The notes below the pieces were generated by a model. The model was given only the letters and a program-made list of their open reading frames with translations. It was not told the origin of the DNA and did no database searches. DNA of 64,000 nucleotides from Roseovarius marisflavi (GTDB taxonomy: Bacteria; Pseudomonadota; Alphaproteobacteria; Rhodobacterales; Rhodobacteraceae). The stretch spans positions 236,671-300,670 of the forward strand of contig NZ_FRBN01000002.1 of assembly GCF_900142625.1 (NCBI RefSeq). The letters run 5' to 3'. Within the stretch, counting starts at the first letter, position 1, and each line of letters opens with the position of its first letter. Shown in pieces: positions 7,401-14,882 of the stretch. The translations under genes were made by a program, and so were the position numbers.

Positions 7401-7424
7401 ACTTCAAATAGAACTTTGAAGAGG
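7401..7424. promoter_or_regulatory. Inverted repeat CTTCAAA-N6-TTTGAAG before the persulfide dioxygenase gene
   Basis: Perfect 7-bp arms (7402-7408 and 7415-7421) lie immediately upstream of the ribosome-binding site. Within it ACTTCAAATAGAACTTTGA (7401-7419) repeats the element before the Rrf2 gene at 16 of 19 positions. This makes it a likely operator for a local regulator. Confidence 0.5.
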
Positions 7425-7432
7425 AGCAACGC

Positions 7433-8314
7433 ATGACCTACCCCGTCGATATGAACATCAAACCCGACGTCTCCGCGCATTTCGATGAGGACACCAACAC
7501 GATAAGCTATATCGTCAAGGATCCCGCAAGCGATCATTGCGCCATTGTCGATAGCGTCATGGATATCGACTATGCCGCCGGTCGGATCACCTATGATCAC
7601 GCCGACGCCCTGATCGCGGAAATTCAGAACCGTGGCCTGACCCTTGACTGGATCATCGAGACCCATGTGCATGCCGACCACCTGTCGGCGGCGCCCTATA
7701 TTCAGGCCAAGCTCGGCGGCAAGATCGGTGTCGGCGAAAAGATCATGGTGGTGCAGGACACCTTTGGAAAAGTCTTTAACGAGGGCACCGAGTTTCAGCG
7801 CGACGGCTCGCAATTCGACGCACTGTTCAAGGATGGCGACACCTATATGATCGGCACCATGCCCGCCTTTGCCATGTATACGCCCGGCCATACCCCGGCC
7901 TGCATGGTGCATGTGATGGGCGATGCGGCCTTTGTGGGCGATACGCTGTTCATGCCCGATGGCGGATCGGCGCGGGCGGATTTCCCGGGGGGCGATGCCG
8001 CCGTCCTTTATGACAGTATCCAAAAGGTTCTGGCCTTGCCCGACGACATGCGCCTGTTCATGTGCCACGACTATGGCCCCAATGGCCGCGACATTCAGTG
8101 GGAAACCACCGTGGCCGAGGAAAAGGCCCACAACATCCACGTCGGCGGCGATAAAACCCGCGAGGATTTCATCAAGTTCCGAACCGAGCGTGACGCAACT
8201 CTGGCGATGCCGCGGCTGATCATTCCGTCGTTGCAGGTCAACATGCGGGCCGGCGAGGTGCCGACCGACAAGGACGGCAATCCGATGCTCAAAGTACCGA
8301 TCAACGCGCTGTAA
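7433..8314 (+). CDS. Persulfide dioxygenase-type metallo-beta-lactamase-fold protein
   Basis: A 293-residue MBL-fold protein. It has the metal motif THVHADH (H78, H80, D82, H83), then H153 in YTPGHTPACMV, D170 in FVGDTLF and H212 in MCHDYG. This is the ETHE1/Blh subgroup, where H-D-H bind one iron that oxidises glutathione persulfide to sulfite. It follows two regulators and precedes the sulfurtransferase/SQR fusion with a 15-bp gap, so the two form an operon for sulfide oxidation. A good GAGGAG ribosome-binding site precedes the ATG. Substrate identity is inferred from family and context. Confidence 0.85.
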   Translation: MTYPVDMNIKPDVSAHFDEDTNTISYIVKDPASDHCAIVDSVMDIDYAAGRITYDHADALIAEIQNRGLTLDWIIETHVHADHLSAAPYIQAKLGGKIGVGEKIMVVQDTFGKVFNEGTEFQRDGSQFDALFKDGDTYMIGTMPAFAMYTPGHTPACMVHVMGDAAFVGDTLFMPDGGSARADFPGGDAAVLYDSIQKVLALPDDMRLFMCHDYGPNGRDIQWETTVAEEKAHNIHVGGDKTREDFIKFRTERDATLAMPRLIIPSLQVNMRAGEVPTDKDGNPMLKVPINAL

Positions 8315-8329
8315 TCAGGGGGGAATATC

Positions 8330-10003
8330 TTGGACATCAAAAAAATCACGCCGGGCCTCTCGGTCGCTGCGCAAATCAGTGCCGACGACATGTCGGCGAT
8401 CAAGGCGGCGGGCTTTCGCTCGGTGATCTGTAACCGCCCCGATGGCGAGGGCGCCGATCAGCCAACCTTTGACGAGCTTGCCAAGGCCGCCAAAAAGCTT
8501 GGGCTTGAGGCGGCTTATCTGCCGATCGTGTCGGGCAAGGTCAGCGACGAGGATGCCGAGGCCTTTGGCGCGGCACTGACCGCTTTGCCGGGGCCGACGC
8601 TGGCCTTTTGCCGCACCGGAACGCGCTCGGCCACGCTCTGGTCGCTGTCGCAGGCCAAGACGCTTGACCTGTCTGACATTCTCGCCGCGACCAAGGCGGC
8701 GGGGTATGACATGGCGGGCGTGGTGCGCCGGATCGCCAATGGCGGCAAGACGCCGACCGATACGGGCGATGCCAGCTTTGAGGTGGTGATCGTCGGGGCC
8801 GGTGCCGGTGGCCTTGCCGCCGCCGCAAGTCTGAAGGCCCGCAAACCGGGGCTTGAGATCGCGATCATCGACCCCGCCGATATCCATTATTACCAACCCG
8901 GCTGGACCATGGTCGGCGGCGGTATCTTCGAGGCATCAGACACCGCACGCACCATGGGATCGCTTATTCCGAGCGGCGTGCATTGGATCAAATCCGCCGT
9001 CGCCGCATTCGAGCCGGACAATAACGCGATCATCCTCGATGGCTGTCGGGTGGTGAAATACAAGCGCCTTATCGTCTGTCCGGGGATCAAGCTTGACTGG
9101 CACAAGATCGACGGCCTTGTCGACACTTTGGGCCAGAACGGCGTGACTTCAAATTACCGCTATGATCTGGCGCCTTATACCTGGGAGCTGGTGCAGGGCC
9201 TGAAAGAGGGCCGCGCGATCTTTACCCAGCCCCCGATGCCGATCAAATGCGCCGGCGCGCCGCAAAAGGCGATGTATCTGTCGGGCGATGCCTGGTTCTG
9301 GCGTGGCGTTCTCAAGGATATCGACATTCAGTTCAACAATGCCGGTGGCGTTCTCTTCGGGGTCAAGGATTACGTTCCGGCGCTGATGGACTACGTCAAG
9401 AAATACGACGCCACGCTGAATTTCTTTCATAATCTGGTCGCGGTTGACGGCCCCGCCAAAAAGGCCTGGTTCGATGTCGCCAAGCCCGACACCCCGGTCG
9501 AGCGGGTCGAGATGGAGTTTGACATGATGCATGTCTGCCCGCCCCAGACCGCGCCCGATTTCATCCGCGTTTCGCCGCTGGCGGATGCGGCGGGGTGGGT
9601 CGATGTGGATCAGGCAACGCTGCGCCACAAAACCTATGACAACATCTGGTCACTGGGCGATGTGATGAACGCCCCCAACGCCAAGACCGCCGCCGCCGCG
9701 CGGATTCAGGCCCCTATCGTGGCCGAGAACATCGTGGCGGACATGCGCGGCGGCTCGCCCGTGGCGCAATATAACGGCTATGGCTCTTGCCCGCTGACGG
9801 TCGAGCGCGGCAAGATCGTACTGGCGGAATTCGGCTATGGCGGCACGCTTCTCCCGAGTTTCCCAAAGGCCTTTATCGACGGCACCAAGCCGTCACGTGC
9901 GGCATGGTTCCTGAAGGAAAAGATGCTGCCGCCGATCTATTGGAAGGCCATGCTCAAGGGCCGCGAATGGATGGCCAAGCCCGAAAAAGTCACTGTAAAG
10001 TAA
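8330..10003 (+). CDS. Fused DUF442 sulfurtransferase / sulfide:quinone oxidoreductase-like flavoprotein
   Basis: A 557-residue two-domain protein starting at TTG 8330 behind an AGGGGGG site. Residues 1-130 are a DUF442 (TIGR01244) domain with the active loop CRTGTR (C94-x4-R99), a rhodanese-type spacing. Residues 148-557 are an FAD oxidoreductase with VVIVGAGAGGLAAA and a second flavin motif ending in WSLGDVMNAP. Cysteines at 250 (VCPGIKLDW), 307 (PIKCAGAPQKAMYL) and 487 (GYGSCPLTV) match the redox cysteines of sulfide:quinone oxidoreductases. The C-terminus has hydrophobic and basic segments suited to membrane contact. The model: sulfide is oxidised, electrons enter ubiquinone, and the persulfide is handed to the N-terminal domain and the neighbouring dioxygenase. 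The fusion is known in proteobacteria. Confidence in domains is high. Confidence 0.88.
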   Translation: MDIKKITPGLSVAAQISADDMSAIKAAGFRSVICNRPDGEGADQPTFDELAKAAKKLGLEAAYLPIVSGKVSDEDAEAFGAALTALPGPTLAFCRTGTRSATLWSLSQAKTLDLSDILAATKAAGYDMAGVVRRIANGGKTPTDTGDASFEVVIVGAGAGGLAAAASLKARKPGLEIAIIDPADIHYYQPGWTMVGGGIFEASDTARTMGSLIPSGVHWIKSAVAAFEPDNNAIILDGCRVVKYKRLIVCPGIKLDWHKIDGLVDTLGQNGVTSNYRYDLAPYTWELVQGLKEGRAIFTQPPMPIKCAGAPQKAMYLSGDAWFWRGVLKDIDIQFNNAGGVLFGVKDYVPALMDYVKKYDATLNFFHNLVAVDGPAKKAWFDVAKPDTPVERVEMEFDMMHVCPPQTAPDFIRVSPLADAAGWVDVDQATLRHKTYDNIWSLGDVMNAPNAKTAAAARIQAPIVAENIVADMRGGSPVAQYNGYGSCPLTVERGKIVLAEFGYGGTLLPSFPKAFIDGTKPSRAAWFLKEKMLPPIYWKAMLKGREWMAKPEKVTVK

Positions 10004-10064
10004 CCCGCTGGCGCGCCGCCTTTGCATCCCCCGCGAAGGTGGCGCCGACAAGACAGAGCCTTAT

Positions 10065-11798
10065 ATGCACCCTTACCTGATCCGCTATCTGCCCATTCTG
10101 AAATGGGGCGGGGCCTATGATCGCACAGCCCTTGGCAATGACCTTATTGCGGCCCTGATCGTCACGATCATGCTGATCCCGCAATCGCTGGCCTATGCCC
10201 TTCTGGCGGGGTTGCCGCCCGAGGCCGGGCTTTATGCCTCGATCGCGCCGATCATCCTTTATGCGATCTTTGGCACCAGCCGCGCGCTCGCCGTCGGCCC
10301 GGTCGCCGTGGTGTCACTGATGACCGCCGCCGCATTGAGCAATATCGTGGAACAGGGCACCATGGGCTATGGCGTTGCGGCCCTGTCGCTGGCGGGGTTG
10401 TCGGGGGTGATCCTCTTGGGCATGGGGCTTTTCCGGCTTGGATTCGTGGCCAATTTCCTGTCGCATCCGGTGATTGCGGGCTTTATCACCGCCTCGGGCT
10501 TGATCATCGCCGCGAGCCAGCTCAAGCATATCCTCGGCATCAATGCGCAGGGTCATAATCTCTGGGAAATTGTGGTGTCGCTGATCGAGCATCTGGGCGA
10601 AACCAATGTAATCACCGCCGTGATCGGGGTGCTTGGGACCGCATTCCTGTTCTGGGTGCGCAAGGGTCTCAAGCCGCTGATGCAGCGCCTTGGTGCGGGT
10701 GCGGGCGTGACGGGCATCATGGTCAAGGCCGGTCCGGTTGCGGTTGTCGTGCTGAGCACACTGGCCGTCTGGGGGTTCGGGCTGGCGGATCAGGGCGTGA
10801 AAATCGTCGGCGAGGTGCCGCAAAGCCTGCCGCCGCTGACCCTGCCGTCGCTGTCGCCCGGCCTTCTGGGCCAGCTTTTGCTGCCGGCTTTCCTGATCTC
10901 GATCATCGGTTTTGTTGAATCGATCTCGGTGGCCCAGACATTGGCGGCCAAGAAACGCCAGCGGATCGACCCCGATCAGGAATTGATCGGCCTTGGCGCC
11001 GCCAATATCGGCGCCGCGTTCACTGGCGGCTTTCCGGTGACCGGCGGGTTTTCACGCTCAGTCGTGAACTTTGATGCGGGCGCTGAAACGCCCGCGGCGG
11101 GGGCCTATACGGCGGTCGGGCTGGCGATTGCGGCGCTGTTTCTCACACCGCTGATCTATTTCCTGCCCAAGGCGACGCTTGCCGCGACAATCATTGTTGC
11201 CGTGCTCAGCCTTGTGGATTTCAGCATCCTCAAACGCAGCTGGGGCTATTCAAAGGCCGATTTTGCCGCCGTTCTTGCGACCATCCTTCTGACGCTTGGG
11301 TTCGGGGTCGAGCTGGGCGTGTCCTCCGGGGTTGGGGTGTCGATCCTGTTGCATCTTTACAGATCATCGCGCCCTCACGTGGCCGAAGTCGGGCAAATGC
11401 CCGGCACCGAACATTTCCGCAATATCCTGCGCCACAAGGTTTTGACCGATCCGCACATCGTAAGCCTTCGGGTCGATGAAAGCCTCTATTTTGCGAATGC
11501 CCGTTTCCTTGAGGAGAAAATTCACAACCGGGTCGCGCGTGATCCAAATATTCGCCACGTCATCCTGCAATGCTCCGCGATCAACGAGATTGACTTCAGC
11601 GCGCTTGAATCGCTTGAAACGATCAACGACCGCCTGCGCGAAATGAATGTTCAGCTTCACCTCTCTGAGGTCAAAGGCCCGGTGATGGATCGCCTTGAGG
11701 CGCAGCATTTTCTGGATGAACTGACCGGCCGGGTATTTCTGTCGCAATATGAGGCGGTCAAAGCCCTCAAAACCCCGGCAGACGAGGTGCGGGCCTGA
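10065..11798 (+). CDS. SulP-family anion permease with STAS domain
   Basis: A 577-residue SLC26/SulP transporter. The signature AALIVTIMLIPQSLAYALLAGLPPEAGLYASI lies near the start, followed by about a dozen helices to residue 430. A cytoplasmic STAS domain (about 450-560, VILQCSAINEIDFSALESLE) ends the protein. SulP proteins move sulfate, bicarbonate or other anions. Placed 61 bp after the SQR fusion, it could export the sulfite or sulfate made by sulfide oxidation or import sulfate. The direction and substrate cannot be read from sequence. Confidence 0.88.
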   Translation: MHPYLIRYLPILKWGGAYDRTALGNDLIAALIVTIMLIPQSLAYALLAGLPPEAGLYASIAPIILYAIFGTSRALAVGPVAVVSLMTAAALSNIVEQGTMGYGVAALSLAGLSGVILLGMGLFRLGFVANFLSHPVIAGFITASGLIIAASQLKHILGINAQGHNLWEIVVSLIEHLGETNVITAVIGVLGTAFLFWVRKGLKPLMQRLGAGAGVTGIMVKAGPVAVVVLSTLAVWGFGLADQGVKIVGEVPQSLPPLTLPSLSPGLLGQLLLPAFLISIIGFVESISVAQTLAAKKRQRIDPDQELIGLGAANIGAAFTGGFPVTGGFSRSVVNFDAGAETPAAGAYTAVGLAIAALFLTPLIYFLPKATLAATIIVAVLSLVDFSILKRSWGYSKADFAAVLATILLTLGFGVELGVSSGVGVSILLHLYRSSRPHVAEVGQMPGTEHFRNILRHKVLTDPHIVSLRVDESLYFANARFLEEKIHNRVARDPNIRHVILQCSAINEIDFSALESLETINDRLREMNVQLHLSEVKGPVMDRLEAQHFLDELTGRVFLSQYEAVKALKTPADEVRA

Positions 11799-11884
11799 TA
11801 GCAGGTCGCTTCCCCTCTTCTGCCCCTGTCGGATTGTGCCTATACTGCCCACAAAAGCAGTAAGGCATAAACCGGGGCGCGGGC

Positions 11885-12889
11885 ATGGCAAAGACCACGG
11901 AACAACAGAGCACGCTCAACATCGTGATTGTCGGTCAGGGCGGTCGGCTGCAATTCGAGGCGCTGATTTTCGCAGCCTCTCTGCGCGACCAGAGCCCCGG
12001 CTTTCAAGGTCGGCTGTTCGTGGCCGAACCTCAGCCCGGCGCGCTCTGGCCCAATGACCCGCGTATCAAGGGTGAAGAGACCCGCACGTTGCTGGAAGAG
12101 CTCGGCGCCGAGATCCTCCCATTCGAGAGTAAGCATTTTGGCCATGTCTATCCCTATGGCAATAAGATCGAAGCCCTTCTCAGCCTGCCCAAAGGCGAGC
12201 CTTTCGTGTTTTTCGACACTGATACGCTTGTGACCGGTGATCTGAGCCGGGTGCCGTTTAATTTTGACCGCCCCACCGCCTCGATGCGGCGCGAAGGCAC
12301 CTGGCCGCAGCTTGAACTTTACGGCCCCGGCTATGGCGCCATCTGGAAATCGCTTTACGACAGGTTCGGGCTTGATTTTGAAAGCTCTCTGGATCTGAGC
12401 CAGCCCGATGAATACTGGCAGCGCTATCTTTATTTCAACGCCGGGTTCTTCTTTTACAAATGCCCGCATGCCTTTGGCCAACGGTTTTTGGAGTATGCAC
12501 TGGCCATCGCCAAGGACGCCCCACCAGAGCTTATCTGTCAGTCGCTTGATCCCTGGCTTGATCAGGTGGCCCTGCCTTTGGTGATCCATTCACTTGGCGG
12601 GGGGCGTGACACGATCCCGACCGGTCTTTTGGATGGCGACGTCACCTGTCATTACCGGGTTCTGCCGCTGCTCTATGCGCGCGAATCCGATCATGTGGTA
12701 AAGGTTCTGGAAAACGTGACAGCGCCGAACCGGGTCAAGAAGGTACTCAAGGAATACGATCCGATCAAGCGAATGATCTACCAGGGGCGCGGCCAAAAAG
12801 TGCGCGCCCTTTTTGATCAGGACGACCTGCCACGCCGCGAACAGGCGATCCGCAATACGATCAAACGCAACGGATTTTGGATGCGCTAG
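11885..12889 (+). CDS. Glycosyltransferase-like protein with DxD motif
   Basis: A 334-residue soluble protein. The N-terminal Rossmann-like strand LNIVIVGQGG and the motif FFDTDTLVTGD (D-x-D) look like a GT-A nucleotide-sugar-binding site of the GT8-like type. Aromatic-rich middle segments (WQRYLYFNAGFFFYKCP) and the basic C-terminus suggest an acceptor site and possible membrane or nucleic-acid contact. It stands alone between the SulP gene and a double hairpin. The acceptor is unknown. It may instead be a conserved roseobacter protein using the fold for another purpose. Confidence 0.55.
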   Translation: MAKTTEQQSTLNIVIVGQGGRLQFEALIFAASLRDQSPGFQGRLFVAEPQPGALWPNDPRIKGEETRTLLEELGAEILPFESKHFGHVYPYGNKIEALLSLPKGEPFVFFDTDTLVTGDLSRVPFNFDRPTASMRREGTWPQLELYGPGYGAIWKSLYDRFGLDFESSLDLSQPDEYWQRYLYFNAGFFFYKCPHAFGQRFLEYALAIAKDAPPELICQSLDPWLDQVALPLVIHSLGGGRDTIPTGLLDGDVTCHYRVLPLLYARESDHVVKVLENVTAPNRVKKVLKEYDPIKRMIYQGRGQKVRALFDQDDLPRREQAIRNTIKRNGFWMR

Positions 12890-12890
12890 G

Positions 12891-12944
12891 CCCCAGAAAA
12901 TTCGCCGAATTTTCTGGGGTTAAGATTTTTCGTCGAAAAATCTT
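12891..12944. terminator. Two tandem AT-rich hairpins between convergent genes
   Basis: Stem one has 13-bp arms (12891-12903, 12907-12919) with a GCC loop. Stem two has 10-bp arms (12922-12931, 12935-12944) with a GTC loop. They lie between the convergent glycosyltransferase-like and VOC genes and begin 2 bp after the former's stop. A sister pair occurs at 21076-21127, so this is a recurring bidirectional terminator-type repeat. Confidence 0.7.
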
Positions 12945-12949
12945 GCCTC

Positions 12950-13363
12950 TCAAGATGCAAACACAGCGTTCATATCGGCAAAACCTTTCAATTCCACAGG
13001 GTTGCCCGAGGGATCACAGAAGAACATCGTCCATTGCTCTCCCGGCTCTCCTTCAAAGCGCACCGTGGGCGGGATCACGAATTCTGTACCCGCCTGCGCA
13101 AGCCGCTCCGCCACCTCGCGCCATGTCTCAAGCGGAAGAACCACCCCGAAATGCGGCATCTGCACCATGTGATCGCCAACTTTTCCGGTCGCCTGCGTGG
13201 CGAAGGGCGGGCCCAGGTGCAGGCTGAGCTGATGGCCGAAAAAATCGAAATCGACCCAGGTCGCGGTCGATCTTCCCTCAAGAGCCCCCAAAAGCCCGCC
13301 ATAAAAGCCGCGCGCCGCGTCCAGGTCGGTCACATTGATCGCAAGGTGAAACGGATATGCCAT
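12950..13363 (-). CDS. VOC-family (glyoxalase/bleomycin-resistance fold) protein
   Basis: From the ATG at 13363, behind GAGGAGGCC, the protein is 137 residues: MAYPFHLAINVTDLDAARGFYGGLLG is the typical first beta-alpha-beta-beta-beta module. FGVVLPLETWREVAERL and TMFFCDPSGNPVELKGF form the second. Metal-ligand candidates are H in FHLAINV, H in MPHFGVVL and E in NPVELKG. VOC proteins include dioxygenases, lyases and isomerases, so the substrate cannot be named. A longer reading from 13546 would run through the divergent metY region and is rejected. Confidence 0.75.
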   Translation of the reverse strand: MAYPFHLAINVTDLDAARGFYGGLLGALEGRSTATWVDFDFFGHQLSLHLGPPFATQATGKVGDHMVQMPHFGVVLPLETWREVAERLAQAGTEFVIPPTVRFEGEPGEQWTMFFCDPSGNPVELKGFADMNAVFAS

Positions 13364-13455
13364 CTTGGCCTCCTCTGAATGTCTTAACGCCAGTTGTGGC
13401 GCAAACTCGGATGCCCTAAACCCGAATGCAAGCATTTCCGAGGAGGATCGACCAA

Positions 13456-14736
13456 ATGGCTTATGGCTTTGACACATTGCAAATTCACGCCGGCGCCCGG
13501 CCTGACCCCGCCACCGGCGCGCGGCAGGTGCCGATTTACCAGACAACCGCCTATGTATTCCGCGACGCGGAACACGCCGCGGCGCTCTTCAATCTGCAAG
13601 AGGTGGGATATATCTATTCGCGGCTGACCAACCCGACCGTTGCCGCACTTCAGGAACGTGTGGCCACACTTGAGGGCGGCGTCGGCGCAGTGTGTTGCTC
13701 ATCGGGTCACGCGGCCCAGATCATGGCGCTTTTTCCGCTGATGGGGCCGGGCCTTAACGTGGTGGTCTCGACCCGGCTTTATGGCGGCTCGATCACCCAG
13801 TTCAGCCAGACCATCAAGCGCTTTGGCTGGTCGGCTACATTCGTTGATTTCGACGATCTCGATGCCGTGGCGGCCGCGATTGATGACAATACCCGCGCCG
13901 TATTCTGCGAATCCATCGCCAATCCCGGTGGCTATATCACCGATCTGGATGCGGTGGCGAAGATCGCCGATGCCGCTGGTCTGCCGCTTATCGTGGATAA
14001 CACAAGCGCCACGCCTTACCTCTGCCGCCCGATCGAACATGGCGCGACACTTGTCGTGCATTCGATGACCAAATACCTCACCGGCAATGGCACCGTCACC
14101 GGCGGCGTCGTAGTGGATTCGGGCAATTTCGACTGGTCCGCCTCGGATAAGTTTCCGTCGCTGAGCGAACCCGAGCCTGCCTATCACGGCCTCAAGTTCC
14201 ACGAGACCTTTGGCCCGCTCGCCTTTACCTTTCACGGCATTGCCATCGGTCTGCGCGATCTGGGCATGACCCTCAATCCGCAAGCCGCGCATTACACCTT
14301 GATGGGGATCGAAACCCTCAGCCTGCGCATGGAGCGCCATGTTCTGAACGCCGAAAAAGTGGCGGGCTGGCTTGAAAGCCACCCGACGATCGAGGCAGTG
14401 ACCTATGCCGGGCTGGCATCGTCGCCCTATCACGACCGCGTTGCGCGGATTTGCCCCAAGGGCGCCGGCGGGCTGTTCACCATCGCGCTCAAGGGCGGCT
14501 ATGACGCCTGCACGCGCTTTGTCGACAGTCTGGAATTGTTCAGCCATGTGGCCAACCTTGGCGACACCCGAAGCCTTGTGATCCATTCGGCCTCGACCAC
14601 GCACCGCCAGCTATCTCCGGAGCAACAGACCGCCGCCGGGGCCGCGCCGAACGTGGTCCGCATCTCTATCGGGATTGAGGATGCGGCCGATATCATCGCC
14701 GATCTGGATCAGGCGCTGACCAAGGCCCACGGGTAA
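13456..14736 (+). CDS. metY: O-acetylhomoserine sulfhydrylase (Cys/Met metabolism PLP enzyme)
   Basis: A 426-residue enzyme of the Cys/Met PLP family. It opens GFDTLQIHAGARPDPATGARQVPIYQTTAYVF, has YSRLTNPTVAALQERVATLEGG and the PLP-lysine segment VVHSMTKYLTGNGTVTGG, and ends with SIGIEDAADIIADLDQAL. The length and the long insert between the PLP lysine and SLSEPEPAYHG fit O-acetylhomoserine aminocarboxypropyltransferase (MetY) rather than MetB or MetC. It uses sulfide to make homocysteine, which links to the sulfide island a few genes away. The start was chosen for the AGGAGG at 13441-13446. A GC-rich terminator follows. Confidence 0.88.
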   Translation: MAYGFDTLQIHAGARPDPATGARQVPIYQTTAYVFRDAEHAAALFNLQEVGYIYSRLTNPTVAALQERVATLEGGVGAVCCSSGHAAQIMALFPLMGPGLNVVVSTRLYGGSITQFSQTIKRFGWSATFVDFDDLDAVAAAIDDNTRAVFCESIANPGGYITDLDAVAKIADAAGLPLIVDNTSATPYLCRPIEHGATLVVHSMTKYLTGNGTVTGGVVVDSGNFDWSASDKFPSLSEPEPAYHGLKFHETFGPLAFTFHGIAIGLRDLGMTLNPQAAHYTLMGIETLSLRMERHVLNAEKVAGWLESHPTIEAVTYAGLASSPYHDRVARICPKGAGGLFTIALKGGYDACTRFVDSLELFSHVANLGDTRSLVIHSASTTHRQLSPEQQTAAGAAPNVVRISIGIEDAADIIADLDQALTKAHG

Positions 14737-14752
14737 CCCCGCGCCGCACCCT

Positions 14753-14799
14753 CCCCCGCCCGGCCCCGTCACTTGCGGCGCCAGGCGGGGGTTTTTGTT
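14753..14799 (+). terminator. Rho-independent terminator after metY
   Basis: CCCCCGCC (14753-14760) pairs with GGCGGGGG (14784-14791) and is followed directly by TTTTTGTTT. It lies 17 bp after the metY stop. Confidence 0.8.
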
Positions 14800-14882
14800 T
14801 GCCTCGGCGCGAAGCTGCTATAAAATCAACGCGGTGAACGCAGGACTCCCGATTGCGCCTTGCCAGTGTTAGAGCGGTACAG

